From Thiothrix caldifontis (GTDB lineage: Bacteria; Pseudomonadota; Gammaproteobacteria; Thiotrichales; Thiotrichaceae): DNA of 64,000 bases. Shown one piece after another: positions 54,241-62,035 of this stretch (positions are counted from its first letter, which is position 1; each line of letters starts with the position of its first letter). The notes below the pieces were generated by a model. That model was not told where the DNA came from. It saw only the letters and a list, made by a program, of their open reading frames with translations, and did no database searches. The translations under genes and the position numbers were made by a program. The DNA is taken from positions 221,652 to 285,651 of the forward strand of contig NZ_FNQP01000001.1 of assembly GCF_900107695.1 (NCBI RefSeq). The letters run 5' to 3'.

Positions 54241-54591
54241 ATGAGCGTTGAAACCGCTATCCCTGCACCGTTGGTCTTTACCGACGCTGCTGCTGTTAAA
54301 GTCAAAGCCCTGATTGAAGATGAGGGCAATGCTGCGTTGAAACTGCGCGTATTTGTGCAAGGCGGCGGTTGTTCCGGCTTCCAGTACGGCTTCACTTTTG
54401 ACGAAAACATGAACGAAGATGACACCGCTGTGGAAAACGCTGGCGTAACGTTGTTGATTGACCCGATGAGCTTCCAGTACATGGTCGGTGCCGAAATCGA
54501 CTACACCGAAGGTCTGGAAGGGGCGCAGTTTGTGATTCGTAACCCGAATGCGACCACGACTTGTGGTTGTGGGTCGTCTTTCAGCCCGTAA
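54241..54591 (+). CDS. erpA: Iron-sulfur cluster carrier ErpA
   Basis: A-type Fe-S carrier that delivers clusters to IspG/IspH and other proteins. The 116-residue protein has the three invariant cysteines in [10 protein letters not shown] and TTCGCGSSF at the end, with VQGGG and [19 protein letters not shown] between them. AAGGAG precedes the ATG by 10 bases. A strong bidirectional terminator follows and separates it from ppc. Confidence 0.96.
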   Translation: MSVETAIPAPLVFTDAAAVKVKALIEDEGNAALKLRVFVQGGGCSGFQYGFTFDENMNEDDTAVENAGVTLLIDPMSFQYMVGAEIDYTEGLEGAQFVIRNPNATTTCGCGSSFSP

Positions 54592-54608
54592 CCTGTATTT
54601 GCATTGAT

Positions 54609-54636
54609 AAAAAAAGCCGCGAAAGCGGCTTTTTTT
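54609..54636. terminator. Bidirectional terminator between erpA and ppc
   Basis: AAAAAAAGCCGC (54609-54620) and GCGGCTTTTTTT (54625-54636) form a 12-bp stem around a GAAA tetraloop, with T runs on both strands, between convergent genes. Confidence 0.93.
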
Positions 54637-54647
54637 ATGTTCGAGGC

Positions 54648-57467
54648 TTACCCCGTATTCCGCATCCCCGCCGCAATCGCATTAATCGTCCGCAACAAGG
54701 TCGGCAACCAAGGCGAATCGGTATTCCCGGTTTCCGCCACATACTGCCGATGCCGCCGGATCAGCGTGATCTGGATGTGGTTCAACGGGTCAAGGTAAGG
54801 GTCGCGGCGTTGCAGTGAATATTGCAGCAAGGGCGTTTCTTCCATCAGCCCGGTGAGGTGCGCTACCGCCAGCACTTCTGCAACGGTTTTTTCGTATTCG
54901 GTGCGAATGTCGGCAAAAATCTGTTGTGCATTCTCCTGATCGCTGGCGAGGGCGGCGTATTCCTTGGCGGTATCCATTTCGCCTTTGTACAACGCCATTT
55001 GCGTATTGCTGAGCAAAGAACGGAAGGCAGGCCATTGCGTATACATGCGTTCCAGCAATTTGCCGTTGTCAGGGTGCGCGGCGCGGAAGGTGCTTAACGC
55101 CGTGCCGATGCCGTACCAAGCGGGCAGGGTATGCCGCGATTGTGCCCAGCCGAATACCCACGGAATCGCGCGAATCGAGCCTTTGTCACGCACGGTTTTC
55201 TTGCGGTGTGACGGGCGTGAGCCAATGTTCAGCAAGGCAATTTCCTGCACCGGGGTGGCTTCGTAAAAATAATCCATCAGCCCCGGTGTCCAGTCGGTCA
55301 ATTGGCGGTAACGTTGTTCGCCAGTCGCTGCGATCGTGGTCATGGCTTGGTGGAATTCGTCGGGGTATGCGCCGCGTTTTTTCAGCAAACCCACGCTGGC
55401 TTTGAGCAACCCGGTGCAACCCACGCCCAATTCATACACTGCCGTTTCCACGTTGCTGTATTTCGCCGCCAACACTTCGCCTTGCTCGGTGAATTTGATT
55501 TGCCCGTGCACGGTGTCGGGTGGTTGCGCAATAATCGCTTCGTGCGTGGGGCCGCCGCCGCGCCCGACCGTGCCGCCGCGCCCGTGGAACAAGCGGCATT
55601 TCACGCCATAACGGTCGGTCAGGGCAATGACTTCCTGTTGTGCGTTGTACAAGTTCCAGTTGGAAGCGAGGATGCCGCCGTCTTTGCACGAGTCGGAATA
55701 GCCCAGCATCACCTCTTGCAGATTGCCCGACGCGGTTAAGCAGGCACGATAAGCATCATTTTCCAGCAAATGGCTTAATACGCTGCTAATGCGTTTGAGG
55801 TCGTCGATGGTTTCAAACAAGGGCGAAATCTGGATGTGGCAGAACAATTGACGGTGTTCGTCATAGCCGACCAAGCCCGCCATGTGTGCCAGCAACATGA
55901 CTTCCATAATGTGGCTGGCGTGATGCGTCATCGAAATCACATAAGTGCCGAAAATGCCTGCGCCTGCTTCGTTGCGCATTTCTAAGATGCTGTCGAAAAT
56001 TTCCAAGGTTTCAGCGGTGCGTTCGCTGAGTTTGGGGCGGTGTGGCATGGGTAAACGTGGGCGTAAGATCAGTTCTGCCAGCAATTCCATGCGCTCGGCT
56101 TCTGGCAATTCCAAGTAGCTGTGGCACAAGCCGGAGAGTTTCAGCACTTCGGCGACGGTTTCGCTGTGGATGGTGGATTCTTGGCGAATGTCGAGTTTGT
56201 ACAAGCCAAAGCCGCAGGTTTCGGCTAGGCGAATCAAGTCTTTGAGTTCGCGCCCCGCAATTACCCAGTCACCGTGGCTGCGCAACGAGTCACGAATCAG
56301 GTACAGCTCGTGGATGAATTCGCTGACATCGGTGTAAGCGTCTATTGACAGCGTGGCGTGTTCACTTTGCAGGCGGGCATTCACAGTATTGAGGGTTTGG
56401 TGCAACTTGTGGTGCATAATACTGAGCAAGCGCCGGTAGGGTTCTTGCTGGAAACTTTCGTGGGCGTAGTGGAAGATAACCTCGCCAATGCCAACGCGCT
56501 GGTCTTCTTGCTGCAAATACGCAGTGAATTCTGGTGTTGGGGTAATGAATTCCAGCGAGTGCGAGAGTACCGAGCGCAATTCTTTGACGCGGTGAATGTA
56601 AGCTTGCAGGGCAAGTTGCATTTGCATCCGAATCGCTTTGCGGGTCAAAGCAGGCGTGACGAAAGGGTTGCCGTCACGGTCGCCGCCGATCCACGAGCCA
56701 AAGCGCAAAAAGCTTGGCACGCTGACAGCACCCCAACCGTAAGCTTTGCGGGTGGCGCGTTCAAAATAGCGGTAAACGATGGGAATCGCGTCAAACAAGG
56801 ATTCGCGGAAGTAGTACAGGCCGTAACGGATTTCATCTTCCACCGTGGGCTTGCGGGTGCGGACTTCGTTGGTGCGCCACATGAGCTGAATTTGCGCTTT
56901 CAGGTGGCGCATCAGCGATTCGCGCTCGCTTTCTTCGGGGTCATTGTTGAGTTGGTCAATCACCAAAAAGATGCGGCGCTGGATTTCCATCATGGTGCGG
57001 CGGCGGGCTTCGGTCGGGTGCGCGGTGAACACCGGAATGTAGCGCATCTGATCCAACAGGCTTTGCATTTGCTCGGCGGTCATGCCTTCTTGCTGGAGTT
57101 CCAGCACGGTGCGGCGCACGGAGCCTTTCCACAATTGGCTGTCGGCTTTTTGGATTTCGCGGCGGCGTTCACGGTGTTGGAAATCTTCTTCGACGATATT
57201 GGTGAGGATATAGAAGGTGTTAAACGCCCGAATCACTTGTTCGAGCATATCCACATCCAGTGCGTCGATCAGTTGCATCAACTCGGTGCGGGCAGCGTCG
57301 TCATTGCTTTTACGCAAGCGGATATAGCCACGGCGTAATTTTTCAACCGTGGTGTACACGGCTTCGCCTTCCTGTTCCTTGATGATTTCGCCGAGCAGTT
57401 CGCCGAACTGGCGGATATTGTGCTGCAATTTGGCAACGTCGAAAGGCTTGTCTGTGGTGAGATTCAT
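54648..57467 (-). CDS. ppc: Phosphoenolpyruvate carboxylase
   Basis: Carboxylates PEP to oxaloacetate, an anaplerotic step. The 939-residue protein has the first catalytic His in VFTAHPTEARRRTMMEI, the second in FHGRGGTVGRGGGPTHEAI, the GYSDSCKDGGILAS loop, RAIPWVFGWAQSRHTLPAWYG, and the canonical C-terminus AAGMRNTG. It starts at ATG 57467 (NLTTDKPFD); an in-frame ATG at 57506 extends it. The gene is divergent from phasin. In a chemolithotroph it would feed the TCA cycle. Confidence 0.96.
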   Translation of the reverse strand: MNLTTDKPFDVAKLQHNIRQFGELLGEIIKEQEGEAVYTTVEKLRRGYIRLRKSNDDAARTELMQLIDALDVDMLEQVIRAFNTFYILTNIVEEDFQHRERRREIQKADSQLWKGSVRRTVLELQQEGMTAEQMQSLLDQMRYIPVFTAHPTEARRRTMMEIQRRIFLVIDQLNNDPEESERESLMRHLKAQIQLMWRTNEVRTRKPTVEDEIRYGLYYFRESLFDAIPIVYRYFERATRKAYGWGAVSVPSFLRFGSWIGGDRDGNPFVTPALTRKAIRMQMQLALQAYIHRVKELRSVLSHSLEFITPTPEFTAYLQQEDQRVGIGEVIFHYAHESFQQEPYRRLLSIMHHKLHQTLNTVNARLQSEHATLSIDAYTDVSEFIHELYLIRDSLRSHGDWVIAGRELKDLIRLAETCGFGLYKLDIRQESTIHSETVAEVLKLSGLCHSYLELPEAERMELLAELILRPRLPMPHRPKLSERTAETLEIFDSILEMRNEAGAGIFGTYVISMTHHASHIMEVMLLAHMAGLVGYDEHRQLFCHIQISPLFETIDDLKRISSVLSHLLENDAYRACLTASGNLQEVMLGYSDSCKDGGILASNWNLYNAQQEVIALTDRYGVKCRLFHGRGGTVGRGGGPTHEAIIAQPPDTVHGQIKFTEQGEVLAAKYSNVETAVYELGVGCTGLLKASVGLLKKRGAYPDEFHQAMTTIAATGEQRYRQLTDWTPGLMDYFYEATPVQEIALLNIGSRPSHRKKTVRDKGSIRAIPWVFGWAQSRHTLPAWYGIGTALSTFRAAHPDNGKLLERMYTQWPAFRSLLSNTQMALYKGEMDTAKEYAALASDQENAQQIFADIRTEYEKTVAEVLAVAHLTGLMEETPLLQYSLQRRDPYLDPLNHIQITLIRRHRQYVAETGNTDSPWLPTLLRTINAIAAGMRNTG

Positions 57468-57593
57468 GGTCTGTGGTATCCCCGGATAGTTAATGCACAA
57501 ATACATGCAAAAAGGAGGCCGACATTATGCCTCATGTATGACTAGCCATAAAGAAACGTGAGAAATGTAACGAAATGATGAAGTTTCGGTTTT

Positions 57594-57610
57594 TTGTTGC
57601 GATGCAGCAA
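57594..57610. promoter_or_regulatory. Candidate PhaR operator upstream of phasin -35
   Basis: TTGTTGC-GAT-GCAGCAA is a near-perfect palindrome (one mismatch to TTGCTGC-N3-GCAGCAA). PhaR of Paracoccus binds TGC-rich sites of the form CTGC-N3-GCAG near phaP and phaR. It sits just before the phasin -35 box. Confidence 0.55.
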
Positions 57611-57618
57611 AAAAGTCG

Positions 57619-57647
57619 TTGACAGCCTTTTGGGAAAGCGATATTGT
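57619..57647 (+). promoter_or_regulatory. Strong sigma-70 promoter of the phasin gene
   Basis: TTGACA (57619-57624) and TATTGT (57642-57647) with a 17-bp spacer; a start near 57654 is predicted. TGC-rich palindromes lie just upstream and over the start. Confidence 0.7.
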
Positions 57648-57650
57648 GCA

Positions 57651-57665
57651 CTGCATCAAATGCAG
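57651..57665. promoter_or_regulatory. Candidate second PhaR operator over the phasin start site
   Basis: CTGCAT-CAA-ATGCAG is a perfect palindrome covering the predicted transcription start, so a bound repressor would block it. The half sites are TGC-rich like the upstream element. Confidence 0.5.
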
Positions 57666-57711
57666 AAATGCATTAAGAGATTCAACCGAAACCCGCACTA
57701 GGAGATAAGAC

Positions 57712-58215
57712 ATGCAAAACGAAATGATGAACATCGTAAAACAATTCAGTGACAGCGCACTGGCTTCTGCCAAGAAAATCGGCGAACTGAATATGAAAAC
57801 CTTTGAAACTCTGGCTACCAAGCAAGCTGAGTTGGTTAAGTCTTGTGTTGAAATGGGCACTAAGAACGCTGAAGCGGCTACCAAGGTGAAAGACCTGAGC
57901 GAACTGAACGCACTGCAACAAGACGTTACCCGCACTTGTGGCGAAAAATGGGTTGCTAACATGCGTGAAGCGACTGAAATGCTGACTTCCGTTCGTGACG
58001 AACTGACTGCCATCATGGAAGAAGCTGCCAAGTACACCCAAGCAGGTGCTGAGCAAGCAGTAGAAGCTGGCAAGAAAGCAGCAACTGAAGCGGTTGAAAA
58101 GACTACTGAAGCGGTTGAAAAAGCCTCTGCTGAAGTGGTTGAAATGACTAAAGAAGCGGCTGACAAAGCGGTTGAAGCCACTAAGAAAGCGGCTGCTAAA
58201 GCTAAAGCTGCTTAA
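57712..58215 (+). CDS. phaP: Phasin (PHA granule-associated protein)
   Basis: Amphipathic coat protein of polyhydroxyalkanoate granules. The 167-residue product has the Phasin_2-type N-terminal half (NEMMNIVKQFSDSALASAKKIGELNMKTFETLATKQAELVKSCVEMG) and a long Ala/Lys/Glu-rich C-terminal helix built of imperfect repeats (EAVEKTTEAVEKASAEVVEMTKEAADKAVEATKKAAAKAK) that resembles a PhaF-like, nucleic-acid-binding tail. GGAGATAAGAC precedes the ATG. A strong promoter with TGC-rich palindromes suggests control by PhaR, whose gene lies 5 kb downstream. phaC is not in the window. Confidence 0.88.
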   Translation: MQNEMMNIVKQFSDSALASAKKIGELNMKTFETLATKQAELVKSCVEMGTKNAEAATKVKDLSELNALQQDVTRTCGEKWVANMREATEMLTSVRDELTAIMEEAAKYTQAGAEQAVEAGKKAATEAVEKTTEAVEKASAEVVEMTKEAADKAVEATKKAAAKAKAA

Positions 58216-58291
58216 TTAACGCGTTTGACGGTGGGTCAGGGTGTAACTCCTCCTCTCCTCTCTCTTGCGACCTGACCCGCTTCTCCTCCAT

Positions 58292-58318
58292 TGCCCGCTC
58301 TTGTAGCGGGTAATTTTT
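58292..58318 (+). terminator. Terminator after phasin
   Basis: CCCGCT (58294-58299) pairs with AGCGGG (58305-58310) and is followed by TAATTTTTT. It lies between the phasin and the convergent DUF2130 gene. Confidence 0.85.
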
Positions 58319-58321
58319 TGC

Positions 58322-59485
58322 CTATTCCTCATCAAATTCCAGTGCAGCGACTACAGGCATGGTGTGACCGATAATGCCTTGCAACGCCCCGTACATACCG
58401 GTGGTACTGCCGATGACGCGCTGTAACTGCTTTTCGCGCTCTGCCCAATGTTTTTCCATGGCACGGCGTTCTTTGTGAATTTGCGCTTGCATGGTGTCGA
58501 AGGCTTCTACAATCGCTTCTACCCGCTGGCGGAATTCTTCGCCGGAAAGGTAACGCCACAGCAATTCCATTTTCGCATCCAAGCCTTCGCTGGCAGCGCG
58601 GGCGTAACTGACTTGTACCAATTGTTCGCGCAAGACGCTGGCGAGTGCCTGCCAGTTTTTCAGGTCGCTGACCCACACGCCATCAATGCGCCCGAAGCCG
58701 CGAATCGTTTCCGGCACAACTACCGATACCAATACCGCAATCGCGGCTCCGGCGCTGCGTTGGTCTTCTTTGAGTTTGTCGATCCAGCTTGCTTGCCAAG
58801 CTTTGGTGTTTTTCGATTCCCAGATAATCGCGCCGCATTCTTGCAACTGGGCGTTGATCACGGTCTGGATAATATCCGCGCCGCGCATTCCTTTGGGCAC
58901 GGGTTGGATGCTGTCGTGCGGGAAAGCGTGTTGCAGGGTGGTTTGCATGTCCTGTTCCAGCACTTCGCCTTGTAATTCTTGGGAACCGAGTTCGCTGCGG
59001 CGTTTGGCGTTTTCCAAGTCTTTGAGCAGGTTACTGATTTGCTGGTCTTTTTGCTTGAGTTTGAGGTCTTGTTCTTCGGCGATTTGATTACGCAGGCTGT
59101 GTTCGAGTTGTTGGCGGGCGGTGTCAAGGCGGCGTTGGATTTCGAGTTCCATGTCGCGGGCGCGGGCTTCGAGTTCGGCTTTTTCTTGGCGCAATTGCAA
59201 CTCGGCTTGGTTGGCGGTGGCGATGCGCTGTTGGCTCAGGTCGAGTTGTTGTTTCAGCAGGGCAATGTCTTGCAAGGCTTGGCGTTGTTGTTCGCTGACC
59301 TGTTGCTGGATGCGTTCACGCTCTTGTTGCAAGCGTTGTTGCGCCTGCTGTTCGGCGCGTTCGGTCGCGGCACGCAGCGCTTGTTGCTGTTCGGCGGCAA
59401 GCTCTTGGCGCATTTGCCCGCGTAATACGTCGGAAATGGCAATGGTGGTGCCGCATTGGTGGCATTCGATGGTGGTGTCTTGCAT
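58322..59485 (-). CDS. DUF2130 coiled-coil protein
   Basis: A 387-residue protein of the DUF2130 family. It starts with a zinc-ribbon-like ECHQCGTTI, continues with a Gln/Glu/Arg-rich coiled coil (about residues 20-190), and ends in the DUF2130 domain: LQHAFPHDSIQPVPKGMRGADIIQTVI, GAIIWESKNTKAWQASWIDKLKEDQRSAGAAIAVLVSVVVP, RIDGVWVSDLKNWQALASVLREQLVQ. The core IWESKNTK resembles a restriction-nuclease fold (PD-(D/E)XK-like ExK), but no activity is established. Confidence 0.83.
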   Translation of the reverse strand: MQDTTIECHQCGTTIAISDVLRGQMRQELAAEQQQALRAATERAEQQAQQRLQQERERIQQQVSEQQRQALQDIALLKQQLDLSQQRIATANQAELQLRQEKAELEARARDMELEIQRRLDTARQQLEHSLRNQIAEEQDLKLKQKDQQISNLLKDLENAKRRSELGSQELQGEVLEQDMQTTLQHAFPHDSIQPVPKGMRGADIIQTVINAQLQECGAIIWESKNTKAWQASWIDKLKEDQRSAGAAIAVLVSVVVPETIRGFGRIDGVWVSDLKNWQALASVLREQLVQVSYARAASEGLDAKMELLWRYLSGEEFRQRVEAIVEAFDTMQAQIHKERRAMEKHWAEREKQLQRVIGSTTGMYGALQGIIGHTMPVVAALEFDEE

Positions 59486-59557
59486 GGTTTAGCCCTTGGT
59501 TACTCGGTGGTCAGAGTATAGGCGCAACGCGCAGCAAAGGGCAGGTTGGCAAGCTTG

Positions 59558-59779
59558 TCAGTCGCCGATGAGGATGAGCATTTGCGCGTTGTAAGCGTTC
59601 AGACCGTATTCCAGCACTTTGTTGGCATGGTTGCCGAATTGTGCGTTGAAGTCGGCTTCGGTGTATTTCTGGCAACACACGCCCGCGCAGTTTTTAGTGA
59701 TGTAAACATCGGCATAATATTCACTGGTGAAAACGATGGCGCGTTTCCATTTTTCGCCAATGACGACATGGTTTTTCAT
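59558..59779 (-). CDS. Small Cys-containing protein, unknown
   Basis: A 73-residue protein I do not recognise. It has KNHVVIGEKWKRAIVFTSEYYADVYITK, a cysteine cluster (NCAGVCCQKYTEADF) and AQFGNHANKVLEYGLNAYNAQMLILIGD. The three Cys may bind a metal. A weak AGGT site precedes the ATG. A 16-bp inverted repeat and a PhaR-like palindrome lie upstream. Confidence 0.6.
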   Translation of the reverse strand: MKNHVVIGEKWKRAIVFTSEYYADVYITKNCAGVCCQKYTEADFNAQFGNHANKVLEYGLNAYNAQMLILIGD

Positions 59780-59790
59780 GTAAGTACCTG

Positions 59791-59869
59791 TTTTGTTAGC
59801 CTAGTGAGTGGGCCTTGTGTGACGTTAGACGTTGCTATAGGACTTAGGGTTCACACTAGGCTAACAAAA
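59791..59869. repeat. 79-bp element with 16-bp perfect terminal inverted repeats
   Basis: TTTTGTTAGCCTAGTG (59791-59806) and its exact reverse complement (59854-59869) bracket 47 bases without an open frame. It may be a MITE or a stable hairpin in the leader of the 73-residue gene. No target-site duplication was seen. Confidence 0.7.
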
Positions 59870-59886
59870 TTGCTGCGTTGCAGCAA
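59870..59886. promoter_or_regulatory. Perfect TTGCTGC-N3-GCAGCAA palindrome (PhaR-like)
   Basis: TTGCTGC-GTT-GCAGCAA contains CTGC-N3-GCAG exactly, the Paracoccus PhaR form. It abuts the inverted-repeat element and lies about 90 bases upstream of the 73-residue gene. It is the same motif as in the phasin promoter, which suggests the two genes may share a regulator. Confidence 0.5.
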
Positions 59887-59922
59887 ATAAGTTTGCCGGT
59901 ACTGGTCGTGAAATGGGTGGCG

Positions 59923-60168
59923 TTAATCTTGAATACGCGGTTCGTGGCGTTGCAGGGCGTGGCTTTGATCGGGTTTAGCGTTCATGTAACAAGCGTGCTT
60001 GCCGTCGCTGTAACCGATACGGTAAAACATGCCGAGTGCGAGGGTGAGCACGATGCTGGCGAGGGTTTGGTAAACACCAAACGATTCAATCGCTGTACCG
60101 AGTACCCAGAATAGGCCGATGCCTGCGAAGATCGAACCTGCAACGATAACGTGTATGCGCGTTCCCAT
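59923..60168 (-). CDS. Small two-helix membrane protein, unknown
   Basis: An 81-residue protein with two hydrophobic segments (IHVIVAGSIFAGIGLFWVLGTAIESFG and TLASIVLTLALGMFYRIGY) and a hydrophilic C-terminus (SDGKHACYMNAKPDQSHALQRHEPRIQD). No known family is recognised. It lies directly downstream of the CRISPR array's distal end, on the same strand. Confidence 0.55.
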   Translation of the reverse strand: MGTRIHVIVAGSIFAGIGLFWVLGTAIESFGVYQTLASIVLTLALGMFYRIGYSDGKHACYMNAKPDQSHALQRHEPRIQD

Positions 60169-60256
60169 AAAAAGCCCTGTATTGTTTTTGTTGATAAATT
60201 AAACTAATGATAACAGCAGAAGCGTATGACGTATAGACGTAATTTTGTTGACCTCA

Positions 60257-61198
60257 AGACGATACTCTTTTAAATCAGGGCGGTCTTCAGAAGGTGATTG
60301 TCCGCAACGAACCTCTTGGTGGTGGTGTCTTAATCCCTTTTAAATCAGGGCGGTCTTCAGAATTTTGTGGGCGCTTGCCTATCCCGCTAAGGTTGAGTCT
60401 TAATCCCTTTTAAATCAGGGCGGTCTTCAGAAATTCCTGACGTAGAAAAGCAAGAATGTAAGTTTGTCTTAATCCCTTTTAAATCAGGGCGGTCTTCAGA
60501 ATCATTAACCGTGAAGACCAATCTGTACGTGAGGTCTTAATCCCTTTTAAATCAGGGCGGTCTTCAGAATTAGTTGATCACGAAAAAGCATTCGGTACTG
60601 CAGTCTTAATCCCTTTTAAATCAGGGCGGTCTTCAGAAGAAGGAACAATCCTGTTGTTCCTTTCACCCACAAGTCTTAATCCCTTTTAAATCAGGGCGGT
60701 CTTCAGAAGAATTGCTTTCCATATTTCTGAAAAACACCGCTGTCTTAATCCCTTTTAAATCAGGGCGGTCTTCAGAAGAAAAGACAAACGTCAGTACCCC
60801 TTGCCGATCTTGTCTTAATCCCTTTTAAATCAGGGCGGTCTTCAGAACCTCTTATAACGCCCATTGTGGCTTATAAGCTGTAGTCTTAATCCCTTTTAAA
60901 TCAGGGCGGTCTTCAGAATTTTGCAGTTCAACCGTCTGCGTTCTAAGCCCATGTCTTAATCCCTTTTAAATCAGGGCGGTCTTCAGAAAGGGCGTAAACT
61001 CTTCTTCAGTCAGACCTTTCAGCGTCTTAATCCCTTTTAAATCAGGGCGGTCTTCAGAATAATTAATGTTAAAAAGGACAGCATATGTTTAAGTCTTAAT
61101 CCCTTTTAAATCAGGGCGGTCTTCAGAATCTCCTGAGGTTTTGACATCAGGGAGATACTAACGTCTTAATCCCTTTTAAATCAGGGCGGTCTTCAGAA
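60257..61198 (-). CRISPR. CRISPR array, 14 repeats, 13 spacers, read on the minus strand
   Basis: Thirteen identical 36-bp repeats and one degenerate copy, separated by 13 spacers of 32-35 bp. On the plus strand the repeat begins GTCTTAATCC and ends GGTCTTCAGAA. The leftmost repeat (60257-60292) has lost most of its first 10 bases, which marks the leader-distal end. The repeat therefore reads on the minus strand and ends in GGGATTAAGAC, giving an ATTAAGAC crRNA tag of the kind seen with Cas6-processed type III or I systems. The leader lies at 61199 onward. Full repeats start at 60327, 60397, 60466, 60534, 60603, 60673, 60742, 60812, 60883, 60953, 61024, 61093 and 61163. Confidence 0.97.
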
Positions 61199-61357
61199 GG
61201 CTCGTGTCGAATCAGCCTTTTGAATCAGTGGGTTACAGAGACCCTTAGCAGGAAATGCACTGTATAAAAAGTTGTCTTGAGAAAAAACTGATCAAGTTAG
61301 ATTTTTAAACAAGCAACACAGCCCTCTGTCTGTGTGAATAGCTCAATATTACACCTC
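61199..61357 (-). promoter_or_regulatory. CRISPR leader region
   Basis: AT-rich non-coding stretch between the array and uma2. On the minus strand a TATACA box (61261-61266) is a plausible -10 about 60 bases before the first repeat; a good -35 was not seen. ACACAG-N8-CTGTGT (61316-61335) is a small inverted repeat inside it. Confidence 0.6.
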
Positions 61358-61394
61358 TTAACCCCCCTTTGCAAAAGGGGGGCAGGGGGGATTT
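61358..61394. repeat. GC-rich palindromic repeat that encodes the Uma2 C-terminus
   Basis: CCCCCCTTT and AAAGGGGGG form a perfect 9-bp stem (61362-61382) followed by CAGGGGGGATTTT. The same element is abundant between genes in several cyanobacteria and filamentous bacteria, where it reads NPPCPPF-KGG when translated. Here it supplies the last 11 residues and the stop of uma2. Confidence 0.75.
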
Positions 61395-62023
61395 TCATCC
61401 ACCCAAGCGCGAAACGCCTTCATCGCCACCATGCGCCCCTCACGTTCCGCCAAGTTCAGCAATACCGGGATTTTCTCCCGCAACGCCAACCCCGGAAAAT
61501 GCGGGCTAAACTCGACGGCGTGATACTCACCTGCCTGCAACACCCAAATCACCAACGTTTTGCCATCGTATATCCACAACTCCGGCACACCCAGCGCCGC
61601 ATACAACGCCCGATCTGTCGGCGAATAAATGTCGATTTCCACCGCCAAATCCGGTGGCGGGTCACTATCCAAACTAATCTGCCGCTTACCACGAATCGCC
61701 GCTGCATGTTCAATATAAAAGCATTCATCCGGTTCAACCGCTTTTTGCACACTCTGCTTACGCATGGTAAACGAACCTAGTGACTCAAAATCAAGCTGTT
61801 GCTGTTCCAACAAATACTCAACAAACCGTCCAATATGGAGTTTTGGAACTTCATGCCCTGCCGATGGTGCCATCAAATGAATACTCCGTTGATTGTAAGA
61901 AATGCGCAGACTGCTCCTCTCACCCAATTCATCCATGAAGCGCTCGAAATCTGCCCAAGACACATCATTGATCACCACTTCCGCATTGTCTGGGAAGCTA
62001 AGCTGACTAAATTGAAACTGCAT
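61358..62023 (-). CDS. Uma2 family (DUF820) putative endonuclease
   Basis: A 221-residue protein of the Uma2 family, a PD-(D/E)XK-like fold frequent in cyanobacteria and filamentous sulfur bacteria. Core: VSWADFERFMDELGERSSLRISYNQRSIHLMAPSAGHE, VEPDECFYIE and PPPDLAVEIDIYSPTDR with YAALGVPELWIYDG (catalytic-type D-x-x-E/E-x-D pattern). GAGAGGCAGGC precedes the ATG. It starts 12 bases after the cas6 stop, so the two are probably one operon. The last residues NPPCPPFAKGG come from a widespread palindromic repeat. No link of Uma2 to CRISPR is established. Confidence 0.83.
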   Translation of the reverse strand: MQFQFSQLSFPDNAEVVINDVSWADFERFMDELGERSSLRISYNQRSIHLMAPSAGHEVPKLHIGRFVEYLLEQQQLDFESLGSFTMRKQSVQKAVEPDECFYIEHAAAIRGKRQISLDSDPPPDLAVEIDIYSPTDRALYAALGVPELWIYDGKTLVIWVLQAGEYHAVEFSPHFPGLALREKIPVLLNLAEREGRMVAMKAFRAWVDENPPCPPFAKGG

Positions 62024-62035
62024 AATGCCTGCCTC

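Noticed and set aside
56358..57338. Long open frame of 326 codons on the plus strand
   Set aside because: It lies wholly antisense to ppc, has unlikely composition (Phe, His, Val-rich) and no ribosome binding site; ppc motifs are complete on the other strand.
59791..59869. Integron attC site
   Set aside because: The core order (GTTAGCC first, GGCTAAC last) is the reverse of attC (RYYYAAC first, GTTRRRY last), and no cassette gene or integrase is present.
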